Shown piece after piece: positions 1-8,565 of a DNA stretch of 64,000 bases; the stretch's first letter is position 1; every line of letters starts with the position of its first letter. Origin of the DNA: Gammaproteobacteria bacterium (GTDB lineage: Bacteria > Pseudomonadota > Gammaproteobacteria > SURF-13); NCBI GenBank assembly GCA_016195665.1, contig JACPZD010000001.1, forward strand, positions 1-64,000, written 5' to 3'. The translations under genes and the position numbers were made by a program. Under the pieces are notes generated by a model. That model ran no database searches, was not told the DNA's origin, and saw only the letters and a list, made by a program, of their open reading frames with translations.

Positions 1-475
<475 letters not shown>

Positions 476-624
476 AAACTTCTCGGCTGCTTGAGGCAAC
501 CAATCTTTTTGCGATGAAAAGCGACCCTTTGAATCAACTCAATTGACTCTAAGGTTGCTTACATCGACAGTCTTTGGTGAAACCGACCATCAACGCAAGC
601 ACCCACACAAATTACTTGATCTAT

Positions 625-638
625 ATTGTTAAAGAGCG
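625..638 (-). promoter_or_regulatory. rrn boxA antitermination site
   Basis: The minus strand reads CGCTCTTTAACAAT, one base from the classical rrn boxA core TGCTCTTTAACA bound by NusB-NusE. It lies about 150 nt upstream of the mature 16S end, as expected. nusB itself is at 15138-15563 in this window. Confidence 0.85.
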
Positions 639-758
639 AACCGAGGACTTAAGTCTCGGCGAGAGGGTCATTATTACAGAGTCGGCGAGCAGCGTCAACT
701 CCTACCCTCTTGGACATCTTCTAAACCCGCCCCGGCAACTCACCCGGGCAGGCGGCGC

Positions 759-786
759 ATTATACGCGGCGTTGGGAAGGCGTCAA
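759..786 (-). promoter_or_regulatory. rrn promoter (-35 TTGACG, -10 TATAAT)
   Basis: On the minus strand TTGACG (781-786) is followed after 16 bases by a perfect TATAAT (759-764) and then a GC-rich discriminator (GCGCCGCC), the type linked to stringent control of rRNA promoters. The -35 box lies only 10 bases past the tyrS stop codon. Confidence 0.85.
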
Positions 787-795
787 TAGGGCTCG

Positions 796-1995
796 TCAGC
801 GCACGGTTACCCGGACGAATTTACGTTTGCCGACCTGCACCACTACCGGCTCACCGGGTGAGAGTGTCAAAGTCTTATCACTCACCCTCTCGCCATTCAA
901 GCGCACCCCGCCCTGCTCAATCATGCGGAGGGCCTCGGAGGTGCTGGCGGTCAGGCCGGCCTGTTTGAGCAGTTGGGCGATGGGGAGCGGGGTGACGCCT
1001 GCCTGGAGTTGTACTTCCGGCATTTCATCGGGGATGGCGTGCTGCTTAAAGCGCATCTCAAAGTCGTCGAGGGCTGCGTCGGCAGCCTGTTGGCTATGAA
1101 AGCGCGCGACGATCTCCTTGGCAAACTGCACCTTGATGTCACGCGGGTTGCGCCCTTGCGCGGCCTCTTCCTTCCAGTGCGCGATCATGGCGCCGGATTC
1201 GAACGAGAGCAGATCAATATAGCTCCACATCAGTTCGTCGGAAGCGGACATGAGCTTACCGAACATGTCGTTGGGCGGCTCGGCGATGCCGATGGCGTTG
1301 CCGAGCGACTTGGACATCTTGTTTATGCCGTCGAGACCCACTAACAGCGGCATGGTGATGACCACCTGCGGCGGCTGGCCGTAGTGCTTTTGCAGTTCGC
1401 GGCCGACCAGCAGGTTGAATTTCTGATCGGTGCCGCCGAGTTCGACATCGGCCTTGAGGGCGACCGAGTCATAGCCCTGCACCAAGGGATACAAGAATTC
1501 GTGGATGGCGATAGGCTGGCCGCCGGTGTAGCGCTTATGGAAGTCGTCACGTTCCAGCATGCGGGCGACGGTGTGTTTGGCGGCGAGGCCGATGAGATCG
1601 GCCGCGGACATCTCGCCCATCCAACTGGAATTGAACATGACCAGGGTCTTTTCCGGGTCGAGTATCTTGAAGATCTGCTGTTCATACGTGCGGGCGTTTT
1701 CGATTACTTCATCGCGCGACAAGGGCTTGCGCGTCACGTTTTTGCCGGTAGGGTCACCTATCATGCCGGTGAAGTCGCCGATCAGAAACAGAACTTCGTG
1801 ACCCAAGTCCTGGAATTGACGCAGTTTGTTGATGAGCACGGTGTGGCCGAGGTGCAGGTCGGGCGCGGTGGGGTCGAAACCGGCCTTGATGCGCAGAGGC
1901 CGGCCTGACCGGAGGCGTTCGCGCAATTCACTTTCTACTAATATGTCCTGGGCCCCGCGCTTGATGATCTCCAGGGTCTCGGCGGCGGATGTCAT
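796..1995 (-). CDS. tyrS: Tyrosyl-tRNA synthetase
   Basis: Class I aminoacyl-tRNA synthetase that charges tRNA-Tyr in the cytoplasm; 399 aa, about the family length. The HIGH signature appears as HLGH at residues 48-51, the KMSKS loop at 226-230, and a C-terminal S4 RNA-binding domain covers about 335-395. The start MTSAAET follows AAGGAAACACC. It sits immediately upstream of the rrn promoter and is divergent from the M23 peptidase gene across about 200 bases. Confidence 0.97.
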   Translation of the reverse strand: MTSAAETLEIIKRGAQDILVESELRERLRSGRPLRIKAGFDPTAPDLHLGHTVLINKLRQFQDLGHEVLFLIGDFTGMIGDPTGKNVTRKPLSRDEVIENARTYEQQIFKILDPEKTLVMFNSSWMGEMSAADLIGLAAKHTVARMLERDDFHKRYTGGQPIAIHEFLYPLVQGYDSVALKADVELGGTDQKFNLLVGRELQKHYGQPPQVVITMPLLVGLDGINKMSKSLGNAIGIAEPPNDMFGKLMSASDELMWSYIDLLSFESGAMIAHWKEEAAQGRNPRDIKVQFAKEIVARFHSQQAADAALDDFEMRFKQHAIPDEMPEVQLQAGVTPLPIAQLLKQAGLTASTSEALRMIEQGGVRLNGERVSDKTLTLSPGEPVVVQVGKRKFVRVTVR

Positions 1996-2194
1996 GGTGT
2001 TTCCTTAGAAATTTGCGACAAGATTAGCATATTTTGGGGCTCTCTCCGGCCTGACAGCCGAGCAATCCGCCGGAACAATGAAGATTGTGGCACGAAATTT
2101 GAGAACGGCAGTAGATTAAGTCTGGGTAAAGAGCATTGACCGGAGCGGCCAATCCGATTATGGTAGCGGTTGTTTTTTATTAAGGGGGTTGCCC

Positions 2195-3607
2195 ATGCAC
2201 TACATGACCTTTCTGAAGCGTCTATTAGAGTTGCCCATGCTCCCGGAACCCCAGAAACCCGCATTTTCACACCTGCATTGGGCGGTGCTGCTGGCCAGCC
2301 TGGTCATCATAAGCAGCTTCTTGGTACTGATATCCGGTAAGGCCGAGGCGACCCGTGACGAGGGATCGGTACTGGCCAAGCGAGCGGCCGATCCCGGCCT
2401 CGCCAACAAAGCCACCGGAACCGTCACTCTTCCCCTCACTCTCCCTCCCTCGCCGCAAACTACTCAGATACCTCCACCGCAATCCATTGCTCCTCAACAG
2501 GCATGGCAGACCCTTACGGTAGGGCGCGGCGACAATCTTTCGGTTCTGTTCAACCGGCTGGGACTAAGCGGGCAACAGGTGCAGGACGTCATGGACCTTG
2601 GGGACGTAACCAAGCCGTTGACCCGCCTCAATCCCGGTCAACATATCAAGCTCCGGCTGGATGATAACAAGCAGCTTCAAGAGCTGGTGTACGAGGTGCA
2701 GGAGAAATCGCTGCGCGTGTTCCGCGAGCAAGGCAAGCTTCAGGCCAGCAGTATGAGCCAGGAGGTAGAGAAGCGGGTACGTTATGCCACGGGCGTGATC
2801 AAAAGCTCGCTGTTCGAGGCCGCTCAGTTGGCGGGGATGAAGGACACCTTGACCTTGCAGATGGCCAAGATCTTCGGCTGGGATATAGATTTTGCGCAAG
2901 ACCTGCGTGAGGGCGACAGCTTCACGGTGGTCTACGAGGAGCACTACATGAACGGCGAGCGGCTACGCGATGGCGACGTCCTTTCCGCCGAGTTTACCAA
3001 TCAGGGTAAGACCTATAGCGCGCTACGCTTCAAGGACGGCGACAGGAGCCCCGGTTATTTCACCCCCGAGGGCCTGAGCATGCGCAAGGCCTTTTTGCGC
3101 ACGCCGGTGGACTTCACCCGGATCAGTTCCGGCTTTTCGGTGGCCCGCTATCACCCTATTTTGCACCGGATGCGCGCTCACATGGGGGTGGATTACGCCG
3201 CGCCCAACGGCACGCCGATCCGTGCGGCGAGTAATGGTAAGGTGGCGTTCAAGGGCGTGAAGGGCGGGTATGGCAATACCCTCATCCTGCAACACGCCGG
3301 CACGTACAGCACCCTCTATGGACACATGTCGGGGTTCGCACGCGGGATTCGTCAGGGCAGCCCGGTGCAGCAGGACCAGGTGATCGGCTATGTGGGGCAC
3401 AGCGGCCTCGCCACCGGCCCGCACCTGCATTACGAGTTCCGCATTGCCGGCGCGCACCGTGATCCCTTAAAAGTCGCGCTACCCAAGGCTGAGCCGATTC
3501 AGCCCAAATACAAGGCCGAGTTTTCCAAGCAGGCGCGCAGCCTGGTTGCGCAGATGGATCTGTTCAAGAACGGTTCGAGAATCGCAGCCGCCGCCAACTC
3601 GCCGTGA
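2195..3607 (+). CDS. M23 murein DD-endopeptidase, MepM/YebA type
   Basis: Membrane-anchored peptidoglycan endopeptidase. From the chosen ATG (470 aa): one transmembrane segment at about 30-48, a proline-rich linker to about 100, a LysM/OapA-like region at about 106-135, a second N-terminal domain at about 200-280, then the LytM/M23 domain at about 325-425. The zinc ligands are visible as HMGVD (329-333) and HLH (410-412), with GHSG before them. ATG 2195 is preferred over TTG 2189 because AAGGGGG at 2182-2188 is spaced correctly for it. The neighbouring anmK recycles murein, which fits a cell-wall role. Confidence 0.9.
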   Translation: MHYMTFLKRLLELPMLPEPQKPAFSHLHWAVLLASLVIISSFLVLISGKAEATRDEGSVLAKRAADPGLANKATGTVTLPLTLPPSPQTTQIPPPQSIAPQQAWQTLTVGRGDNLSVLFNRLGLSGQQVQDVMDLGDVTKPLTRLNPGQHIKLRLDDNKQLQELVYEVQEKSLRVFREQGKLQASSMSQEVEKRVRYATGVIKSSLFEAAQLAGMKDTLTLQMAKIFGWDIDFAQDLREGDSFTVVYEEHYMNGERLRDGDVLSAEFTNQGKTYSALRFKDGDRSPGYFTPEGLSMRKAFLRTPVDFTRISSGFSVARYHPILHRMRAHMGVDYAAPNGTPIRAASNGKVAFKGVKGGYGNTLILQHAGTYSTLYGHMSGFARGIRQGSPVQQDQVIGYVGHSGLATGPHLHYEFRIAGAHRDPLKVALPKAEPIQPKYKAEFSKQARSLVAQMDLFKNGSRIAAAANSP

Positions 3608-3628
3608 CGGCCTTGGCCGGATGAGGTT

Positions 3629-3650
3629 GGCCGAATGAATTCGGCCCTAC
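3629..3650 (-). repeat. REP unit (family B)
   Basis: The minus strand reads GTAGG followed by the palindrome GCCGAATTCATTCGGC. It is one of about eleven units in this window, the densest group flanking the RAYT gene at 47362. It lies between the M23 gene and anmK and ends 12 bases before the anmK start codon. Confidence 0.85.
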
Positions 3651-3662
3651 AGTCTTCAATGC

Positions 3663-4784
3663 ATGTCTAGCCTTTTTATCGGGCTGATGTCCGGCACCAG
3701 CATGGACGCGGCGGATGCCGCGCTGGTGGATTTCAGCGCCGGCGAACCCAAGCTCATCGCCACCCACCGCACTCCGCTCACAGCGGAGCTGCGCGCCGCC
3801 CTGCTCGCGCTGTGCATCCCCGGCCCGAACGAGATCGAGCGCATGGCGGAACTCGATGCGCGGCTGGGCGAACTCTTTGCCGAGGCCGCGCTTGCGCTGT
3901 TAAAAAAATCCGGCGTTAACGCCACTGAGGTACTGGCCATCGGCAGCCACGGCCAGACCGTCCGTCATCAACCCACCGGCCCCTATCCGTTCAGTCTGCA
4001 GATCGGCAATCCCGCATTGATCGCACAACGCACCGGCATCACCACCATCGCCGATTTCCGCCGCGCGGACATCGCGGCGGGCGGCCAAGGCGCGCCGCTG
4101 GCGCCCGCGTTTCACAACGCGGTGTTGCGCTCCTCCGGGCATGATCGCGTCATCGTCAACATCGGCGGCATGGCCAACATCACTATCCTTCCCAAGGACG
4201 CAAAGCAACCCGTCACGGGTTTTGATACCGGGCCGGGCAACGTGTTGCTCGATGCGTGGGCCGAACGCCACCTCGGAAAATGCATGGACGAAGACGGCCG
4301 TTTTGCGGCGACTGGCAAGATGCACGAGGGATTACTTGCCGGCCTTTTGAGCGACAGCTATTTTGCACTCGCCCCGCCCAAGAGCACGGGGCGCGAGCAT
4401 TTCAATAACGCGTGGCTCGATGCCGCGCTGAAAAGTTACAGCAAGGTCTCAGCACAAGACGTGCAAGCGACACTGTGTGAACTGACCGCCGCCTCAATTG
4501 CTGTCGCCATTCAAAAACATGCTCCCGCAACTAAAGAAGTGTTGATCTGCGGCGGCGGCACGCATAACGTGCATTTGATGCAGCGCTTACGCGCGCGCTT
4601 AAGCCGGTGTTCAGTCGAATCTATTGAGAAATACGACATCAGCCCGGACTGGGTCGAGGCGATGGCCTTCGCCTGGCTGGCGAAGCAAACGCTGGAAGGA
4701 AAACCGGGGAATCTGCCGAGCGTCACCGGCGCGAGGCGTGCGGTAGTGTTAGGCGCGATTTACTCAAGCAAGATAGAAGTGTAG
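3663..4784 (+). CDS. anmK: Anhydro-N-acetylmuramic acid kinase
   Basis: Phosphorylates 1,6-anhydro-MurNAc to MurNAc-6-phosphate during peptidoglycan recycling; cytoplasmic. 373 aa, full family length. The N-terminus has the phosphate-binding GLMSGTSMD (residues 7-15), followed by GSHGQT, the TGFDTGPGN motif and CGGGTHN near the C-terminus. No clear Shine-Dalgarno sequence is visible before ATG 3663 because a REP palindrome ends 12 bases upstream. The TAG stop lies inside the GTAG head of a second REP-like repeat. Confidence 0.95.
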   Translation: MSSLFIGLMSGTSMDAADAALVDFSAGEPKLIATHRTPLTAELRAALLALCIPGPNEIERMAELDARLGELFAEAALALLKKSGVNATEVLAIGSHGQTVRHQPTGPYPFSLQIGNPALIAQRTGITTIADFRRADIAAGGQGAPLAPAFHNAVLRSSGHDRVIVNIGGMANITILPKDAKQPVTGFDTGPGNVLLDAWAERHLGKCMDEDGRFAATGKMHEGLLAGLLSDSYFALAPPKSTGREHFNNAWLDAALKSYSKVSAQDVQATLCELTAASIAVAIQKHAPATKEVLICGGGTHNVHLMQRLRARLSRCSVESIEKYDISPDWVEAMAFAWLAKQTLEGKPGNLPSVTGARRAVVLGAIYSSKIEV

Positions 4785-4812
4785 GGTGGGTTAGCGAAGC
4801 GTAGCCCACCGG
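4781..4812 (+). repeat. REP-like repeat with GTAG head (family F)
   Basis: GTAGGGTGGG, a short loop, then CCCACC: a GTAG tetranucleotide head and a GGTGGG/CCCACC hairpin. The anmK stop codon TAG (4782-4784) is part of the head. Only one copy is seen in this window. Confidence 0.6.
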
Positions 4813-4854
4813 AACAGGAACCAGCCCACAGAGTGGGTACGGCTTACCCCCCGC

Positions 4855-4890
4855 CCTGACCCTCTCCCAGAGGGAGAGGGAAGGCTCTCG
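4855..4890. repeat. Palindromic CCCTCTCCC/GGGAGAGGG repeat (family G)
   Basis: CCCTCTCCCAGAGGGAGAGGG-type palindrome between the convergent anmK and citrate synthase genes. Related sequences occur at 33080-33125 and 55530-55575. It could act as a bidirectional terminator, but this is inference. Confidence 0.5.
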
Positions 4891-4921
4891 TTTTTATCTT
4901 GTATCTTTTCTCTTGTATCTT

Positions 4922-6082
4922 TTATCTGTCTTTAAGAGACACATACTCCCGCAGCGCTTCGCCGGTATAGACCTGCGTCGGTCTAAAAATGCGGTTGTCG
5001 GCGATCTGTTCGCTCCAATGCGCGAGCCAGCCGGCGGTGCGGGCGACGGCGAAGATGGCGGTGAACTGGTCGGCGGGGATGCCGAGTTCGGTGTAGAGGA
5101 TGCCGGAGTAGAAATCCACGTTGGGATATACGCCCTTGGCGGCCAGGCGGTCTTTCGCCGCTTCTTCGAGCGCGTGGGCTATGGCGTAATAATGGCTGAC
5201 TTCACCGCCGCGGTGCTGTACCAGTTTTTCGATCAGGTCATGCAGCACCACGGCGCGAGGGTCTTTGACCTTGTATTCGCGGTGGCCCATGCCCCAGATG
5301 ATTTCCTTCTGGCTGAGTTTTTTATCCAGCCAGCCTTCCACCTTGGCGGGCGAGCCGATCTCATCCAGCATGTGCAGCACGCGCTGGTTGGCGCCGCCGT
5401 GCAGCGGGCCTGAGAGCGCACCGATAGCCGCGGAGATCACGCTGTAGGGGTTGGCGAGCGTCGAGCCGGTGACCATGGCGGCGAAAGTCGAAGCGTTGAT
5501 GGTGTGCTCGGCATGCAGGATGAGGCAGGCATCCATCAGCCGCGCTATGAACGGTTCGGGCTCCTTCCCGGTAAACATATAAAGGAAATTGGCGGCGAAG
5601 CCGAGATCGGCGCGCGGCTCGATCAGCTTTTCGTCGCGGCGCAGGCGCTCCCAATAGGCGACCAGCAGCGACATGCGCGCGGCGATCTTGACCGACATGG
5701 TGCGCACATAGTCCGGATCGGCGTAGGAACGCGCGCTGGCAGGCTGCGATATTTCGTCGGGATAGAACATGCCGAGGCTCGCCACAACGCTCTGCAGCAT
5801 GTGCATAGGGTGGCCTTTACGCGGCAGGTGGCGCATCATGCCGATCACTTCGGGCTTGAGCACACGCTGGTTGCGCAGCTCGGTGTCGAACGCCTTGAGC
5901 CGTGCGGCATCCGGCAGCGCGCCGTCCAGCAACAGCAGCGCGGTTTCTTCGTAGCGGCTGTGCTCGGTGAGCACATCTATCGGGTAGCCGCGGTAGGCGA
6001 GTATCCCCTGCTCGCCGTCTATGGAGGAAATGCTGGACTGCGTGGCGGGGACGCCCGCAAGCCCGCGTGCGTGAGCACTCAT
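4922..6082 (-). CDS. Citrate synthase (short dimeric type)
   Basis: Condenses oxaloacetate and acetyl-CoA to citrate. 386 aa, the length of the dimeric type rather than the ~430 aa NADH-sensitive hexameric enzyme. Catalytic residues visible: His in LHAEHTINAS (about residue 190), His in SGPLHGGAN, and Asp in YPNVDFYSG. Methylcitrate synthase (PrpC) belongs to the same family and cannot be excluded, but no prpB or acnD neighbour is present. A terminator separates it from erpA upstream. Confidence 0.9.
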   Translation of the reverse strand: MSAHARGLAGVPATQSSISSIDGEQGILAYRGYPIDVLTEHSRYEETALLLLDGALPDAARLKAFDTELRNQRVLKPEVIGMMRHLPRKGHPMHMLQSVVASLGMFYPDEISQPASARSYADPDYVRTMSVKIAARMSLLVAYWERLRRDEKLIEPRADLGFAANFLYMFTGKEPEPFIARLMDACLILHAEHTINASTFAAMVTGSTLANPYSVISAAIGALSGPLHGGANQRVLHMLDEIGSPAKVEGWLDKKLSQKEIIWGMGHREYKVKDPRAVVLHDLIEKLVQHRGGEVSHYYAIAHALEEAAKDRLAAKGVYPNVDFYSGILYTELGIPADQFTAIFAVARTAGWLAHWSEQIADNRIFRPTQVYTGEALREYVSLKDR

Positions 6083-6100
6083 CGTTTGATTCCTGACCTA

Positions 6101-6134
6101 TCTAAAAAAGCTAAAAGGAGGCCTCGGCCTCCTT
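6101..6134 (-). terminator. Rho-independent terminator after erpA
   Basis: On the minus strand an 8-bp perfect stem AAGGAGGC/GCCTCCTT with a 4-base loop (6115-6134) is followed by TTTAGCTTTTTT. It lies 29 bases past the erpA stop and before the citrate synthase start. Confidence 0.8.
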
Positions 6135-6162
6135 CTTAGGGTAACCTCAAAGCAGGCCGATT

Positions 6163-6531
6163 TCACACGGAGAAGGAGGAACCGCAGCCGCAGGTGGTGG
6201 TGGCGTTGGGGTTGCGGATCACAAACTGGGCGCCCTCTACGCCCTCGGTGTAGTCAATCTCGGCGCCGACCAGGTATTGGTAGCTCATCGGATCTATCAA
6301 CAGGGCGACATCGTGATTGACGATCTTGGTGTCGTCCTCGTTGATCTTTTCGTCAAAGGTAAAGCCGTACTGGAAGCCGCTGCAGCCGCCGCCGGTGATG
6401 AACACACGCAGTTTGAGGGCGTCATTGCCTTCTTCGGCGATCAGTTCGCGCACCTTGGCCGCGGCGCTGTCGGTAAAGACCAGCGGGCTCGGCATTTCGT
6501 TGGACAATACGTTTGCGGTTGTGCTCATCAT
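6163..6531 (-). CDS. erpA: A-type iron-sulfur carrier ErpA
   Basis: Carrier that delivers Fe-S clusters to apoproteins, including enzymes of isoprenoid synthesis (IspG/IspH). 122 aa, full length, with the three conserved cysteines in GGGCSGFQY (about residue 50) and CGCGSSF at the C-terminus. It follows argC on the same strand after 110 bases. ispH, a potential client, is at 47869. Confidence 0.95.
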   Translation of the reverse strand: MMSTTANVLSNEMPSPLVFTDSAAAKVRELIAEEGNDALKLRVFITGGGCSGFQYGFTFDEKINEDDTKIVNHDVALLIDPMSYQYLVGAEIDYTEGVEGAQFVIRNPNATTTCGCGSSFSV

Positions 6532-6641
6532 TCATCTCCACTGCCGGATACTATTCACTGGTAAAAAACCATTATCCCCTCTCCACCGGGGGCCGTCAAT
6601 GAGACGGAAAGCCGCATTGCAGCCGTATTTCCAGCAGGCTG

Positions 6642-7685
6642 TTAAGGCATCAGCGCGGCGCCGCCAAGACCCGCACGTTCATCCAACCCGAACTGGATAT
6701 TCATGTTCTGCACGGCTTGTCCCGCCGCGCCCTTCACCAGGTTGTCTATCACGGACAGCACGACCGCCGTGTCGCCGCCTTGCGGGCGGTGGACGGCGAT
6801 GCGGCAGACGTTGGCGCCGCGCACGCTCTTGGTCTCCGGGTGGGCGCCTTGGGGAAGCACGTCTACAAACGGTTCGTCACGGTAGCGCCGTTCATAAAGC
6901 GCCTGTAGATCGGTCTTGGCGTCCTTGAGCTTCGCGTAGAGCGTTGCATGGATGCCGCGTATCATCGGCGCCAGATGCGGCACGAAGGTGAGCGCGACCG
7001 GCTGGCCGGCGGCCTGCGCGAGACTTTGCACGATCTCCGGCAAGTGGCGATGGCCGGGCACGGCATAGGCCTTGAAATTCTCACCCGCCTCGCCGAGCAT
7101 GAGATTCATTTCCGCCTTGCGGCCGGCCCCGCTGACGCCGGATTTGGCGTCGGCGATGAGCTGTTGTATGTCCACCAAGCCTTGTTCAACGAGCGGCAAT
7201 AAACCGAGCGTTACCGAGGTGGGATAGCAGCCTGGGTTGGCGACCAGCCGCGCCGTTTTAATGGCCGCGCGGTTCAATTCCGGCAGGCCGTACACGGCCT
7301 CGCTCAAGAGCTCAGGACAGGCGTGCGGCATACCGTACCAATGCTGCCAGAGCCTGGCGTCCTTGAGTCTGAAGTCGGCGGCCAAATCAATGACCCGCAC
7401 GCCCGCGTGCAGCAATTCCGGCACCTGGGTCATGGCGGTGCCGTTGGGGGTGGCGAAAAATACGACGTCACACTGCGCGAGCGTCTTGGGATCGGGCGCT
7501 GAAAATTTCAGCGCGACGTGGCCGCGGAGGTTGGGAAAGATGTCCGCGACCGCAGTGCCCGCCTCGGCGCGCGAGGTGATGACCGTAAGTTCAACGTTCG
7601 GATGTTGACTGAGCAGGCGCAGCAGTTCGACGCCGGTATACCCGGTGCCGCCTACAATGCCTGCCTTGATTAAATCCTGTGCCAT
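6642..7685 (-). CDS. argC: N-acetyl-gamma-glutamyl-phosphate reductase
   Basis: NADPH-dependent third step of arginine synthesis. 347 aa from the chosen ATG (MAQDLIKAG), which follows AAAGGGA; an ATG 24 bases further upstream is less well placed. The N-terminal GGTGYTG nucleotide-binding loop (about residues 11-17) and the catalytic cysteine in NPGCYPT (about 147) are visible. It precedes erpA, a linkage seen in Pseudomonas. Confidence 0.96.
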   Translation of the reverse strand: MAQDLIKAGIVGGTGYTGVELLRLLSQHPNVELTVITSRAEAGTAVADIFPNLRGHVALKFSAPDPKTLAQCDVVFFATPNGTAMTQVPELLHAGVRVIDLAADFRLKDARLWQHWYGMPHACPELLSEAVYGLPELNRAAIKTARLVANPGCYPTSVTLGLLPLVEQGLVDIQQLIADAKSGVSGAGRKAEMNLMLGEAGENFKAYAVPGHRHLPEIVQSLAQAAGQPVALTFVPHLAPMIRGIHATLYAKLKDAKTDLQALYERRYRDEPFVDVLPQGAHPETKSVRGANVCRIAVHRPQGGDTAVVLSVIDNLVKGAAGQAVQNMNIQFGLDERAGLGGAALMP

Positions 7686-7801
7686 GCCGTTCCCTTTACG
7701 CTCTAGCATTCATTATCAACACGCTTATTATACAACTACTTATGGACGCAATCCGGCCCGAGTTTTGCACTTTTTTTGATTTTGGGCTATTTTGAAGGAC
7801 T

Positions 7802-8419
7802 ATGAAGAACAACAGTATCAAGCGATCGGTGTTGGCGGGCGTGACTTTATGTTGCGCATGGGCGACCGCCGAGGCCGATATTTACAAATTCGTGGATGAG
7901 AATAACGTGGTGCACTTCAGCAACGTGCCGGACGACCCGCGGTATACCGTGTTCATGAAGGAGCCCCGCTACAAGACACGGATTAATGGAGCACAGAGCG
8001 CGGCGGCCGCAGCCGCCAACCGCGAGCGCTTCAGCCCGCTGATCGCCGGCATGGCGAAGTATTACAAGGTGGATGAGGCGTTGCTGCATGCGCTGATCCT
8101 GGCGGAGTCCGGCTATAACCCGAACGCGGTTTCTCCCAAGGGGGCGACGGGCTTGATGCAACTGATGCCTGACACCGCTAAACGCTACGGCGTCACGAAT
8201 ATCGCCGACCCCACCGCCAATCTGCATGGCGGCACGCGCTATCTGCGCGATCTGCTGCTGATGTTCAAGAATAACGTCCACCTGGCGCTGGCGGCCTACA
8301 ACGCCGGTGAAAATGCGGTCATCAATAACGGCAACCAGATCCCGCCCTACGCAGAGACGCAAAACTACGTCACCAAGGTCATCGGGTCATACTACAGCTC
8401 TAAAGTCAGTACGCAGTAA
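7802..8419 (+). CDS. Lytic transglycosylase with DUF4124-like N-terminus
   Basis: Periplasmic murein-cleaving enzyme. 205 aa: a signal peptide ending near ATAEA (residue 25), a short DUF4124-like segment with IYKFVDENNVVHFSN (27-41), then an SLT/goose-lysozyme domain at about 80-195. The catalytic Glu is in AESGYNP (E102), followed by GLMQLMP and AYNAGE. It is divergent from argC and convergent with the ABC permease gene. Confidence 0.92.
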   Translation: MKNNSIKRSVLAGVTLCCAWATAEADIYKFVDENNVVHFSNVPDDPRYTVFMKEPRYKTRINGAQSAAAAAANRERFSPLIAGMAKYYKVDEALLHALILAESGYNPNAVSPKGATGLMQLMPDTAKRYGVTNIADPTANLHGGTRYLRDLLLMFKNNVHLALAAYNAGENAVINNGNQIPPYAETQNYVTKVIGSYYSSKVSTQ

Positions 8420-8453
8420 TCACGGGTCAGTAAGTAAGATACACTTCCCACTG

Positions 8454-8565
8454 CGTTCCCGCCCCCTATGTAGGGGGCGGGATAGGGTGGGGGTAGGTAA
8501 AACAGGGTATTTACTCAGGAGTCACATCATAAGCAGTGTTGCCTTACTTTGTGACTCCTGAGTAA
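8454..8565. repeat. Intergenic hairpins between convergent genes
   Basis: Two inverted repeats fill the gap. CCCGCCCCCT/AGGGGGCGGG (8458-8467 and 8472-8481) has a 4-base loop. A perfect 16-bp repeat TTACTCAGGAGTCACA/TGTGACTCCTGAGTAA (8511-8526 and 8550-8565) has a 23-base spacer, and its right arm ends next to the stop codon of the permease gene. They probably terminate transcription from both sides; there is no gene here. Confidence 0.6.

Larger units (their letters stand above)
476..795 (-). promoter_or_regulatory. rRNA operon leader
   Basis: About 320 bases between the 16S 5' end and tyrS form the transcribed rrn leader plus promoter, with no gene in it. An antitermination boxA and a strong promoter are visible and listed separately. 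The short open frame on the plus strand across 574-789 is explained by leader sequence and has no coding signal. Confidence 0.8.

Noticed and set aside
4922-6082. Methylcitrate synthase in a prp operon
   Set aside because: No prpB, prpD or acnD lies nearby, and the neighbours are anmK and erpA. The name citrate synthase is kept, with the alternative mentioned.
5504-6139. 211-codon open frame antisense to citrate synthase
   Set aside because: It is an antisense shadow in GC-rich coding DNA; the opposite strand has clear citrate synthase motifs.
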